Assembly (NCBI RefSeq): GCF_029227915.1
Contig: NC_079880.1
Location: 12,677,501-12,741,500, forward strand
Direction: 5' to 3'
DNA length: 64,000 nt
DNA from: Hydractinia symbiolongicarpus
Taxonomy: Eukaryota > Cnidaria > Hydrozoa > Anthoathecata > Hydractiniidae
Shown: positions 8,538 through 18,700 of the stretch, piece after piece
Layout of the letters: every line of letters begins with the position of its first letter
Numbering within the stretch: position 1 is the first letter of the stretch
The notes under the pieces: generated by a model
The model's input: the letters and a program-made list of their open reading frames with translations, nothing else
Told to the model about the DNA's origin: nothing
The model's database searches: none
Position numbers and translations under genes: made by a program

Positions 8538-9128
8538 GCCTTACGTATAGACATGCATGCTCGGACCTTTTCAGACATGCTTTTATATCGTCCCAGTCGG
8601 GGATCATGTTGGTTTCCTCGTCTATCATTTTCATTTCTGAGCACTCATGAGGAAACCAGAGGAAAAGCTGTTTCTTCTGCCTCCGAAGGTTCTTCGGAAG
8701 AGCACTGTAACTTTGGGTTAATAGCCATAAACTATGCTTTCTAATTCAAGCAAGGGCTGCCTTTTATCAAGGCTCTCGTCAGATATCATATCATCAACCA
8801 CGAAAAGACTATCCTCAGCAGCGAATAACGACGTTAATTTCCCAATCCATTCAAACAGCTCATTTCCGGGGTCTATCAGGAACACGTAATCATCCCTCCA
8901 TAATGAGGCACTCTCTAGGTATGTCTTATTCCACCGTAGGGTAGGGCAAAGTATCACTATATTGTGATAGTGTCCTTGTATTCATTTTCGAGGAGGTTCA
9001 AAACACGTTGTGTCTTACCACAAGACGTCGGGATGGTGAAGATTGCTGTATGTGGATCTCTTATGACATCAAACATTTTATTTCAATTGCTCCACGTCTT
9101 GTCGTGAACTTTGAGGGGCAGGGCAATA
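8534..9128 (-). pseudogene. Polinton packaging ATPase (FtsK/HerA superfamily), broken
   Basis: The Walker A motif IPTSCGKT is readable near 9025-9050, the Walker B motif LFVVDD near 8800-8815, then SLDKRQPLLEL, and a C-terminal LTQSYSAL..LRRQKKQLFLW block in another frame. This layout is the genome-packaging ATPase found in Polintons, adenoviruses and NCLDVs (A32 type). It would drive DNA into the capsid. Breaks: a one-base deletion in the ENEYKG region near 8970, a deletion after the RQPLLEL block (about 8745) shared with B, and a TGA near the N-terminus. It runs in the same direction as the Bro-like gene, with overlapping ends. Confidence 0.8.
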
Positions 9129-9228
9129 CACCCCCATCATTGTTTTCCAATTATCCCCGACAGACATGGCAGAGCTTGGTCCCTCTAGCCTTGTATTCGA
9201 GGGGTGGTTGGGTATATGTTAATTTTCC

Positions 9229-9560
9229 CTACAGGCACCGCAATGCATTTCGATACCTTAAAACAAGCCTTTCCTTCTCGGGTCTATCCCCAATGAGTTC
9301 AGTATATTGAATTATAATCCTGTATGTGAGTATATCATACAGGATGAGATAGTTTTCATCCTGTTGAACACCCCGAATTTCTGCATCAATGGTAATGGGA
9401 TCCAACTCATGTTCAACATCTTCTATATCTCTATTTGATACAACCCGCCTTTTTCTAGCTTTATCAAGGCATTCCATACCGGTCTTAGTTCGACTATTGC
9501 CCCTAATTTTAAACTTGTGCCGGGGTAATAGCTGTTTACATACGCGACAACATTTTATAT
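9229..9560 (-). pseudogene. Third zinc-finger protein, N-terminal finger type shared with the HNH genes
   Basis: A CRVCKQLLPRHKFKIRG block followed by TGMECLDKARKRR resembles the N-terminal CxxC...CxxC finger of the two HNH genes (same spacing and the same CLDKA step). The protein then continues as an acidic helical region to residue 82 of the open frame from 9477. The HNH domain itself is not visible, so this is either a regulator built from the same finger or an HNH gene that lost its nuclease. Copy B lacks the whole region through a deletion of about 690 bp. Confidence 0.45.
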
Positions 9561-9612
9561 CCGTTTTAGTATTGCGTCCCGATCACTTGACTCCTTCCAT
9601 AACTCGTTCACT

Positions 9613-9864
9613 CTATTTTTGTTTAGGCACGATGCTTGCGGGTAGCCATTCTTTGGATACGGCCCTTTCACGACTTGCCCTCCCTGCTGAAAAATAAGCA
9701 ATTATTTTGAGGACATTGCTGGTGTCCATTTTTGTAGATGGCCTTGTTATGTCAAAAAATTTCTTACCTGCCATGGCATAGGCAAAGGTGAAACCAAGGT
9801 CCACGACTGTCTCGTAAAGCATATCTAAAATCTCCTTTTCTTTTGGTGTTACGTTACTTGCCAT
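9613..9864 (-). CDS. Small helical protein, 83 aa
   Basis: ATG 9864 (MASNVTPKEKEILDML), open to 9613. It is a mixed helical protein with a weakly hydrophobic middle (LGFTFAYAMAG) and a basic C-terminus. No family recognised. It begins 6 bases after the stop of the upstream membrane protein gene, consistent with a minus-strand gene block. It is absent from copy B because of the same 690-bp deletion that removed the neighbouring zinc-finger gene, so only one copy is available and no conservation test is possible within the window. Confidence 0.5.
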   Translation of the reverse strand: MASNVTPKEKEILDMLYETVVDLGFTFAYAMAGKKFFDITRPSTKMDTSNVLKIIAYFSAGRASRERAVSKEWLPASIVPKQK

Positions 9865-9870
9865 TTATTA

Positions 9871-10224
9871 TTACCGCATTTTGAAAATACCGATATTTGG
9901 TTGGGTTTTACCATGGTGAGGCTCCGGATTAGCCACTGGCTTGTTGGGCTCATTTTTACCCCTTCCAAACAAATGCCAAACGCCTACTCCTATGGCAATC
10001 ACGGCCAAACTCCCGATTCCATAAAGATATACATCCATTGACTTGCTGGAACCTGTCACAGGTTCTTTATCATCATGCCAAGGTTATTTGCCCACGTTCT
10101 TCTGTAGGTTAGCTTTGTTCTTCTGGTTCCATTCCGCAAGTCTTTTACCTGCAACAACACGACCCTAATTCCTTGGTGGTTTTGTTAGAACCCTCTCCTT
10201 TTGCTTTTGTTCCTCTTCACTCGT
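9871..10224 (-). pseudogene. Basic/membrane protein with one stop
   Basis: Reads from the overlap with the next gene (SEEEQKQEE at about 10220) through an AGKRLAEWNQKNKANLQK basic block to one transmembrane segment (YLYGIGSLAVIAIGVGVW) and a Pro-rich tail, stop at 9871. In copy A GAA has become TAA at about 10084-10086; copy B reads through. No ATG is visible at the expected start: the codon there is ACG in both copies. A role in the virion or replication membrane is possible but not shown. Confidence 0.5.
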
Positions 10225-10810
10225 TTATCTTATAGGTCTCCGTCTCCTCCACCTTCTTCTCCGCCTCCTTCTGTTTGGTACTGATAAGTCGGGCTGTATG
10301 CCCAGCAATTAAAATAGGCGCAAGACACTTACCGAATGTACGGTAGACCAGTATTCCCAAGTCCGCGAAGGAGTCTTTAATAATAGGGTCATTATTGATG
10401 TCATTTTTCAGGGCCTCAACGCTATCCCAATTTACAAAATTGTTAACCAGGTTGACATATAGGGAGACAGCATGGGTAGCCAGCGCCCTTGACGTCTTCT
10501 CCCCTTTTTCTTGAAGCTCACGTTGTACGTACTCGGCATGTACTTTTTCTACCACCTCATCGGGGGCCTTGTCAATGAACCCTTCCGTACATTTCCTGGG
10601 TAGGAGATGTCCTTTGCCCTTACGCAGGGCTTCTTTCAAAGCTTGGCGTTGATCAGCGGCCTTCTCGATATTTTCAAAAGATTTTGCAGAGCCTGTGTCG
10701 AATACCTGTGCGATATCAGACATTTTCTTTATTGTATATTGAAATTTTAGATAGAATAGTAGTATTATCACATAGGGTAGAATTACCGCAATATACAAAC
10801 ACACTTCCAT
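10217..10810 (-). CDS. Membrane-anchored Polinton protein, 197 aa (intact)
   Basis: ATG 10810. Residues about 3-21 form a transmembrane helix (VCLYIAVILPYVIILLFYL), then a short basic loop and a long soluble domain: DIAQVFDTGSAKSF, an RKGKGHLLP motif, many Lys/Glu heptads, a conserved NNFVNWDSVEALK block, and a C-terminal KCLAPILIAGHTA segment. Copy B (37364-37957) is equally open with a handful of substitutions, making it one of the few undamaged Polinton genes. A truncated paralogue is at 11477-11890 (same RKGKGxLLP and CTE(G/R)F(I/V)DKAPDE blocks). The function is not recognised. Confidence 0.65.
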   Translation of the reverse strand: MEVCLYIAVILPYVIILLFYLKFQYTIKKMSDIAQVFDTGSAKSFENIEKAADQRQALKEALRKGKGHLLPRKCTEGFIDKAPDEVVEKVHAEYVQRELQEKGEKTSRALATHAVSLYVNLVNNFVNWDSVEALKNDINNDPIIKDSFADLGILVYRTFGKCLAPILIAGHTARLISTKQKEAEKKVEETETYKINE

Positions 10811-10880
10811 TTATAGCAAGTGTGTTTGATCAACCGCACCAGGCTACATTCTACTCGGAAATATAATGATGGCCCTTTGT

Positions 10881-11351
10881 TTAGTTATCTAAAACCCACA
10901 TGGGCTGCATGTTAGTGTAGTGCAGTCTTTTCAATTGTTCTTCCTTGCTAGGATATTCTCCATTCTCCCTATGCTTTAGTGGTACCTTGTGATCAAACTG
11001 CCACTGCCTTCGGTTTCCCCAGTTCATATCGCCTTTAAAATGGGCCTGGATGTGCTTCATGAAAGTTACAGTATCGCACCCTATATATTCTGTGGAGGCA
11101 ATCTCTGTATCATAAGTTAGGGCATTACGAATCCTGGCTAGAATTAAGCTATACTGAAGAGCAGGGCGATCGCATGTTGGACATTGGCGTCTTCGTTTTT
11201 TATGTGGGCACTTGGCACGTTCCTGCGACAACCTATTACTATTGCGACATTTGATGCATTGCCTTGTTCGTTGTCTGTTACGTTGGATCACCTCGAAGTT
11301 GCATAGTTGTAGAGTTTCCTTACAGTTTGTGCATTTCCTGGTTCCCTCCAT
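10881..11351 (-). CDS. Zinc-finger HNH endonuclease 2 (intact in copy A)
   Basis: ATG 11351, 156 residues. The order is an N-terminal C-x2-C...C-x2-C finger (CTNCKETLQLCNF, RQCIKCR), one CPHKKRRRQC repeat, then an HNH core with YIGCDTVTFMKHIQAHF, WQFDHKVPLKHREN, LHYTNMQPMW. Unlike HNH 1 it keeps the canonical DHK catalytic His. It has fewer zinc repeats than HNH 1. This nuclease type makes nicks or breaks and is often mobile in large DNA viruses. No frame damage in A; copy B has a single CGA to TGA change. The palindrome 4 bp upstream of the ATG is shared with HNH 1. Confidence 0.85.
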   Translation of the reverse strand: MEGTRKCTNCKETLQLCNFEVIQRNRQRTRQCIKCRNSNRLSQERAKCPHKKRRRQCPTCDRPALQYSLILARIRNALTYDTEIASTEYIGCDTVTFMKHIQAHFKGDMNWGNRRQWQFDHKVPLKHRENGEYPSKEEQLKRLHYTNMQPMWVLDN

Positions 11352-11355
11352 ATTG

Positions 11356-11387
11356 ATTTGTATTTGCCCCCGGGTGCAAATACAAAT
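11356..11387. promoter_or_regulatory. Perfect palindrome upstream of HNH gene 2
   Basis: ATTTGTATTTGC and GCAAATACAAAT are perfect 12-bp arms around CCCCGGGT. The element ends 4 bases before the ATG of HNH 2 (minus strand, ATG at 11351). HNH 1 has the same arms and the same distance to its ATG. Identical in copy B (38503-38534). Confidence 0.65.
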
Positions 11388-11399
11388 TGTGGTCTATAC

Positions 11400-11890
11400 C
11401 TACCATGCGCCCGCAACAACAACAGCGATCGTTGCCATTTTTTGTTTACTCTTCTTGCAGTCTTTGCATCGAGGCTTTATCCTTTCATGAGGGCATATTT
11501 GACTTCCCCCGCACTCTTTACAGATGGATCTCCTCCTTTCATGCTGGCACAGAGACTGATAACATGGGTGGATAGTGCCCTGGCCGTCTTCTCCACTTTT
11601 TCCTGAAGCTCGCGTTGTATGTAATCGGTATGGACTTTGTCGATGGCCTCATCAGGGGCCTTGTCAACAAACCTCTCGGTACACTTCTTTGGCAAAAGGT
11701 CCCCTTTACCTTTGCGTAAAGCCTCCTTTAAAATTTGACGTTTATCGATGGGCTTTTCAATATTTTCAAATTCTGCAGAGGCATTGTTGAATACTTGTGC
11801 AATGTCGAACATTCCTTTTATTATACGTCGATATCTGAGCAATAAAAATGCGATCACGGCATAGGGCATGAGTATGGCTATTACAGACAT
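11400..11890 (-). pseudogene. Chimera of membrane-anchored paralogue and zinc repeats
   Basis: ATG 11890 (MSVIAILMPYAVIAFLLL) opens a paralogue of the 197-residue gene: transmembrane helix, DIAQVFNNASAEF, RKGKGDLLP, CTERFVDKAPDE. After the ISLC codons the homology stops, and in a different frame the DNA encodes CQHERRRSICKECGG, CPHERIKPRCKDC and a hydrophobic end, i.e. zinc repeats like those of HNH 1. In copy B a one-base insertion fuses the two frames (38547-39038). The join of two unrelated gene pieces predates the A/B duplication. Confidence 0.55.
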
Positions 11891-11899
11891 GCCTCTATT

Positions 11900-14800
11900 T
11901 TATTCCCCTGTGGATGCTAGGCGGTAGTGGCCTCTGGCAAGCGTTGTAATCTGGTCCGGTTGTACGATACGTTTATCGTCTGCCCTGTTGAGTGCCAACT
12001 TGTTCACCTCTTCGGTATAGACCTTATGGAATTTGTTTTAAATAAGCACTTGGCCTTTGTAGATGTCAAAGCCCTCTTCCAGACACCGCTTGTAGTCATC
12101 GAAGGTTATCGACTTCTTGGTTACGCATCTTTTGACGCCCTTCGCTTTCCTGTCACCGCCATCTTTGGTAAGTCTCTTATAGGCATAGAGTTTGGCTCTG
12201 AGGGTGACGTACTCTGTCATGATTTTGCCGCCTAATTCATCCTTCATCAAACCTACCACCTTCTTGTTCTTCCCTATAGGGAGAGGCCTTCCTTAATTGA
12301 TATCAAAAGCATTTGTATCGAAGCGTGCCTCAACATCGTTTCCAATATCCTTATAAAAGTCGTGGGTTCGTATATGGTACACAAAGCTGTCCGTATCCAT
12401 GTAACAGATCCGCAGCTTGCTACCGTACTTAACCTGCATGTAGTTATAATGGAATTCATACATCACATTTTTTGACATGTCCAATATAGTCTGGCCTATA
12501 TATACGGGCTAATTCATCTTGACGTCGGTCTTGCCCATTTCAACACCTATCAGATGCTCGCTGAACCTGCTACCACCCTTGAAATTTGGTTTTATTGCAA
12601 GCTTCATATATTTGTCCTCATTGGTGACCAGCTGGATGTTGCGGTGGTTCCGGATATTCTCCATCGTTTTGCCGAAGACGCTGAAATTTATCAGCTTATA
12701 AAAATCTTTTTCGAACTCGTTCTTCGCGTTTGTTCTCAAATTTGTGTTGTGATCGATGTACCCTTTCAACTATGCCTTCTGATTGAATCGGATAACCCTT
12801 TGTACTTTCTTGAGCTCAAGCCCGTGCTTTAGAGCCTCGTGAAGTGCCCTAATATGTACCACATATTTCCGCCTGTCCTCCAAATTTGGTACTAATTTCT
12901 CGACCTTGTGGACTGTCCTGTGTTCAGGCAGGAACGGCAGCTCATTATGTTTATCGTGTAACTTTTTAGTGTAATCGATATCTGCCTCTAATATGTACCC
13001 ATGCTTGTTGTCAACAACGGGCTTTCCGATCCGCCTTTCAGTGAATGCATCAACATTCTGCACCCATTTAAAGCCATCTGTTGGGAGATCCTGTCGCATC
13101 GCCCAGCCATATAGATCATTGGCGTCCAGATATTGGAGGTAGGAGGACTCCTCATTGGGGTTATACTGCTCTCCCATGCACTTGTTATTGGCTTTGGCAT
13201 ACCGGTGTACGGCCTGAGTTATACCTCCTCGGATACCTTTTTCGAACATCAGGACCATGTCGGGATCGGTGAGAAGCTCTAGCGTTATACCCGTAAATTT
13301 CAGGGCTGCCTTCCCGGCCAACCCGGGTGCAGAGTAGAATAGCAGCTAATAGCAGGACGTCTGTTGTCAGGTACATACCTGGTAGTCTCCCATGGTAACA
13401 TCATCACTCCCTGGGGTAATACAATTCCATACCATTTTCGCGTATTGATTATCCTCATCGCTTATCCCATCCATATTAAGCTTGCTGTAGAAGGCCTCCT
13501 TGAGAGGTAACTCTGTCTCCTCAAATCGCTGCCATCCATCCATGTATTCATAGGGGTACATGCCCTTTCTGCACATGAGCTTAAACAAGTCATTCTTGGT
13601 GAAAAACCAACGAAGATTTTTACACTGGTCATCGCTGAGGTTGCTTGCCAATTTGTTTAGTGATGATGGCATGAATCGGCAACTATCGATAAACCGTATA
13701 ACCGACACCCAATGTCCTGAGTGTCGTACTTCTCGCTGAATTCCCGTATGAAGAGATAGGCACCCCGAAAGTTTATCAAAGATCACTGGGATATGGCCGG
13801 CTATCTTGTATTTGAGGTTGCATATTGCGTGCGCTGCGCCTCTATACAGACTTGTATAGTGGCAGTGATCCCTGACTTTACGGTTATTCTCATAATTATC
13901 AAAGGGTTTTAGGCAGATATGGCAGTGCGTGTCCTCGTCATGTTCCCTTTTAGGTCCTTCGTTAGTTTGGTCATGGGCTGCTGGGGGTATGTATTATAAC
14001 GTCTTTTCACCTCATTCTCTGGGTGGTTTACGAAGCGGGTGACGCTGTCCTCACCCCTATATATCCCTTTTCTCCATAAGCAAAGGTACTATAGGTGCAC
14101 CAGCCGGATGGTACATGCTTGCTTAGCCTTTCCGTCTTGGTATCCCTTGCATCTTCTACCGGGACTAGCAGACTCTCGAAGTCTGCATACATGGCAAAGG
14201 ATACCTTGAATTGCTGTTGGCCATCCCTATAATATAGCCACTTTTTAGCCTCATTTGGCATTGTGATCTTGACTGCCTTGTGATCGATGCAGTACCTATA
14301 GTGCTTGTCCCTCGATTCAGCCGTGGGAAAACCCTGTTGACATGAAAGGCAGAAGTGCATTGGGTTCCTATTCTTTGAAGTCACCTTACCCAGGAGCCTG
14401 GACAGGCTTTTGACTGCCGTATAGTGGGTCTTTTTATCATTGGTGATAAGCAATAGGGTCACCACCTTGGTACGCCCGTTATGTACTGATCGACGTAGGA
14501 TGTTGATTCTCTTTCCATCTATATACAGAACATTCACCACAATGTCGGGGTTATTCGCCTCAAATTTGTATATGGATTTGATACTTGTTGGGAACTCCCT
14601 ACCATCCCAATTATAAAGGGCTACATGATGCTTCAGCTTGCTTATTCTTTGTGGATCTTTTTCAATCTCATCATGATGCAGGGATGCAGGGATGCTATAA
14701 TAGCCCACTTGAAACACTCCTCATCCTCATTTTTTGGGTTAATAATTGCCTTCTTAGAAGCTACCCATTTTGGTAGTTCAACATACGGTGAACCTCTCGT

Positions 14801-15013
14801 TAACCGTAGAGTATGGAAGTCTACATCAAGATATAGGATTTTAGATATTGTAAAGTCACTCCGGGGCAGTGCCAGATTTTCCAAACCTGTTTTAATTTGG
14901 GCAAACATCCTATCCAGCACATCGTCTACGCCGCTACGAATGACATATGCAAAGCGAGCCAGCCCGCCTAGGCGAGATAAAATTAACAATAGATTTAAAA
15001 AAATTCTCAGCAA
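11900..15013 (-). pseudogene. polB: Protein-primed family B DNA polymerase, broken
   Basis: Spans about 1,040 codons, normal for Polinton PolB. From the N-terminus: ELPKWV and NPKNEDEECFKW; a Cys-rich HFCLSCQQGF finger; Exo I (YADFESLL); a CHICLKPF...DHCH finger; Exo III (TMGDYQ, LTTDVLLLA); palm motif A (YLDANDLYGWAM); motif B (KLINFSVFGKTMEN); motif C (YMDTDS); a C-terminal IMTEYVTLRAK block. The enzyme would copy the element using a terminal protein primer. Breaks: an 8-bp tandem duplication at 14676-14691, a 16-bp deletion near 14075, further shifts near 13990 and 13330, a Trp-to-TAG at 12773, AAG-to-TAG at 12511, TAA near 12036. The 8-bp duplication, the shifts near 13990 and 13330 and the 12036 stop are shared with copy B; the two TAGs and the 16-bp deletion are private. 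Confidence 0.95.
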
Positions 15014-15190
15014 TTATTTAAAGTTTGAAATATATTCTTTTGTCTTCATTGTTTATGAAATTTTTGTGAAATGTAAACAACTTTTCCATCCCGGCTGGCC
15101 GAGATATAAAAAAATTCATATGAACACGAGATGAAAACCACCTCGGCTACCCGAGCCAACCCGCCTAACCGAGCCAGCCCGCCTCCATGT
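14955..15190. repeat. GC-rich CGAGCCAGCCCGCC repeat cluster at the polymerase end
   Basis: The motif CGAGCCAGCCCGCCTAGGCGAGAT at the left and ACCCGAGCCAACCCGCCTAACCGAGCCAGCCCGCC at the right flank an AT-rich core that also contains CCCGGCTGGCCGAGAT. The right part is shown here as overlapping pieces of a longer motif. The organisation resembles a MITE-like interspersed repeat. It abuts the polymerase N-terminus, where a Polinton terminal repeat would be expected, so it probably replaced the element end. Same in B (42120-42355). Confidence 0.45.
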
Positions 15191-15746
15191 GAACAGCCCC
15201 TGAGACGCTGCTATAAGTGCAACCAACAAAGGCATATTGCGAAAAACTGTAAAAATGACCCTACAACGAGTTCATTAGCAGCCGGAAAAGGTGATGCAGA
15301 TATAGCTGAAATAGACCCAGATCAACTGACGATGGTTAAAATTATATTTGGAGGTAAATTAATTAACTTTTCGTATGATACAGGGTCACAATTTACGATT
15401 ATTACCAAGAGGACATATAAAAGTTTGGCTCACAAGCCACCACTTATGCCTATAGGTCGAAACGGATCAGGAGTGGACGGAAATAAATTTTCATGAGGGG
15501 ATGACATTTTTAAATTTAAGGTTTGAAAGAAACAGTGGATGAGAGTTCGTGTTGGAGTACGAGCCGGTTTTGGCTTCTGCGGCTGTTGAGGGTAATATAT
15601 TTCGCGCCAAGACTGAAAATAAGTATAAGAGTTGTACGAGACATCTAGGAAATATTTCGATTATTTACACGACCAAAAATGATGAGAAAGTTCGCTTGAC
15701 GTGTTTTAAAGAAAAATCACTCTCCACCGCCGCATTTGTAAAGTAG
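15131..15746 (+). pseudogene. LTR-type retroelement gag/protease scrap
   Basis: Contains a CCHC zinc knuckle (CYKCNQQRHIAKNC, where Gly is replaced by Arg in this copy) and about 70 residues later an aspartic-protease core (FSYDTGSQFTIIT, D-T-G). After a two-base deletion near 15495 and a stop near 15540, a second open part follows (15549-15746: NIFRAKTENK, NDEKVRLTCF). This is the gag-protease boundary of a retrotransposon; no reverse transcriptase follows. Copy B has the Gly-containing knuckle but its own stop. The first codons from 15131 belong to the GC-rich repeat. Confidence 0.7.
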
Positions 15747-18700
15747 CCAGAGCAACCGTTATTCAGCATGGTAGTATACAGGTGGTAAAGAGCAAAATTG
15801 GTAATGCCCAAAGTCTGCGATCACAACTAACAGAAAATGATTTTTTTTGTTTAGAAGATAGTTCAGAAAATGTAGACATTTTTGAGTGAGAGAATGCGTG
15901 TACCCTTAGGTCCATTTGATTTTCAATTTAATTGAAAATCAAAAATCGAAATGTTGGTACTAATTCATGTTTTTTGAATTTCGAAATTCAAAATTTATAA
16001 ACTATAATTCAAATATTTTAAAAGAAAAAAAATTAAAAATTGAAAATCAAAAACTAAAAATCAAAAATTAAAAATCATTTTTGTTCTTTCGCGATCAAGT
16101 ATGATGCAATGAACCAACAGGTTCTTTTTAACCAAACCACTGTACTCCTGCATAGAGTTTTTTTTATTAGGAGCGTTTCATAAGGAGCTGAAATTGGTGT
16201 CCAAAGTTTTCAGGAAGTCCTGAGACTGCCAGGCAGATATGTTCTTTTTATTGCCATTATCGTTTCAATTGACTTTTGTTTGATATGCGTCTATTCTCTT
16301 GGATTTCTTTTGTTAAAAAAGATCTGGAAATAAAAGTTTATGCTAATCTAAGAAGTGTTTGGGATCAAATATTTACACAGTCCCTTCATTTTATAGGAGA
16401 AATTTAAAAAATGTAACTACACGAAACAGAAGCAATATTAATGGCTGAAGTAAAGTAATGGCTGAACCTGATTCCAAAATTCTGATCTAAATATTGCTAC
16501 ATAAAAACAACCATAAATACTACGTCTGGAAAACATTCGCACTGGCAACTTCAATAAAAGTAACAACCTCGTCCCAAGGCCTTTTTTTCACTTCTTTATA
16601 TTACGGCGGTGTTATATGATAGATCAAACCATCTTCTACCTATTACGACCAAAATGTATTTTAACTTTAGCTCAGTATTAATGATGTTAGTTCTTTAACC
16701 GTGAAATGTGTCTATTTATCTAAAGCGCTCTTTCTTGAGAACGCCGTCCCAATATCATCAAGAAAATCGAACTGCTACAAAACTACGAAAGAATTATACT
16801 GCACTGAGCTTCTTAGGGGCCCCTTAATCTCTTTCGGAGAAGTTAAAAAATGAGTAACAGGGAATTAACAGGGAGTAATTTTAAAAATAAACTCGTTTAT
16901 AATGGTTTGGAGGAAATTTATTAGTGTTTTTTCTACAGGTCACGATCGAGAACACAAGTCACTTGCAGACCAGTTAGAGAAATGTCCTCAAAACGCTACG
17001 CATCAAAATTGTAAATAAGCCTTTCCTTTTTTTAATTTTTGCCACTTGAAAACAAAATTTTTGCGGTCAGAATACTCATCGCGCCTTTTGATTGGTTACT
17101 TGTATCATTCTTTCTTTATGTGACCATTATCGAAAAAACTTAATTCTTGTTTTGAGCTACGATCACCCGAACAAACATAATTAAATTTCGTACTATTTAA
17201 GATTATTCGGTGGCACGTGGATTAATCCACAGATTTTCTCATCCTCTTTATAATGCGTTTCGTCCGTGTGTCTCGATCGCAGTACCATTTCGCGCAGAGA
17301 CAGACGACGGCTATTATTAAAGCGACGGTAAGAAGATTTGCTTCGATACGTTCGTTCAGAAATTGGCACCATCAGCAGACTGTTTTTTGGAAAAAAAGAC
17401 ATTTTAACTTAGAAACTAATTAATATCAAAGATTGGTTTAAAATCTGTGGGGAAGTTGTGATGTCATTTCACTTTGCTGTTGTGCACATGTAAACAAATT
17501 ATACAGAATTATTTTTTGTCTTATTTTGATTAGTCCACCAAAATCTAATGCGCAAGCGATTAAGGCGCCAAAGTCGGATTTAACTTTGTGACCTGAGGTG
17601 TAGCTCATTATTTGCGCCGAATCAGCGGCAATATCTTTTCACTGCGCATGCGTTACGCCATATGAGTCGACGCTTTTTGCGCTATAGCGATAAAAGTTGA
17701 AGAAAATCATGTGGCAAAGCATTTAATCTTTTAAAAGCATTGCACCTATGTTTAAACCTAACCAGCTGCGTATGCAGCAGCAAAAGAAGATCAGCCCTGG
17801 GATCGAGGTTGTAGGCAGATGACGTCGCTCATTCTAGAAACTGTTCCACAATTAGAATGTTTAGCTATGGTTCTCTCGGCTGAGGACATGCTCGGCGTTA
17901 CAATTTTATAATCTGAATAAATGATGTACAGTATTTTATTTTTGAAGAGAATCAAAGAGTACGTACAATCTTTTGATGAAGAAACTACAAACTTTCTTTC
18001 GGCTTCTTTAGAAAGAGCTTGCTCCTCTAAAATTGTTATTTTGGCTTGACCAATTTTTTTCTCTATGCTTCATTTTTATGGTGTGGTGTGAACCTGACTT
18101 TATTGCACTCTTATACATGCGAATAGACCTTTCCCGAATTTCCTAATTATGCCAAACTCAATTAAAAGAGATCGATGCTAAAAATTATACTTAATTTAAA
18201 GTTTCTTATTAAAAGGAGGAAAAAAATTACCTAATGTCGTAAATATTTCTGTTCGTTAAGTGCCTCAATTTGGTAGCTGAAAATTGCAGTCAAACCTTTC
18301 ATATAGTCAAGCTTTCTAAGAATACCCTCGTTTTCAAAATAATTCTTTTCTTCAAATCTAAATAAAATCCAACCAGAATATTATATTGCTTTAAAAACTT
18401 CAGTTTTGCCAAGATAGTTTGATATTCTATCATCTGAATATCCATATTTAAAAAGCATAGAACCCGAGCTCAACCCCAGCACCTTTTACCGTGGCGGTGG
18501 AGTGGACTAGAACTGTCAAAAAGCGCAGCCCCATTAAGAAACAAATAGTCCTGGAAACGAGGTTGCATAGAATTATTATAAAAATTTTGATTATGAAATT
18601 CAGGAAAGGTGTATCACCATAAGAATACCATTGTTAGCACTTACAAATTTACCGTTGGGTTATTGTCTGTTTACATGGGAAAAACAGTAGTATCAGTATG

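Noticed and set aside
17193-17402. Minus-strand ORF of 69 codons in non-coding DNA
   Set aside because: The B counterpart is open only on the other strand and in another frame, and the sequence overlaps a Helitron-like end; no protein pattern.
17560-17620. tRNA or SINE-like box A (GAGGTGTAGCTCATT)
   Set aside because: No box B and no cloverleaf could be drawn.
16564-17811. A single 1.25-kb transposon between CAACCTCG and CGAGGTTG ends
   Set aside because: End types match in orientation, but no flanking duplication of 8-9 bp is visible, so the ends may belong to different insertions.
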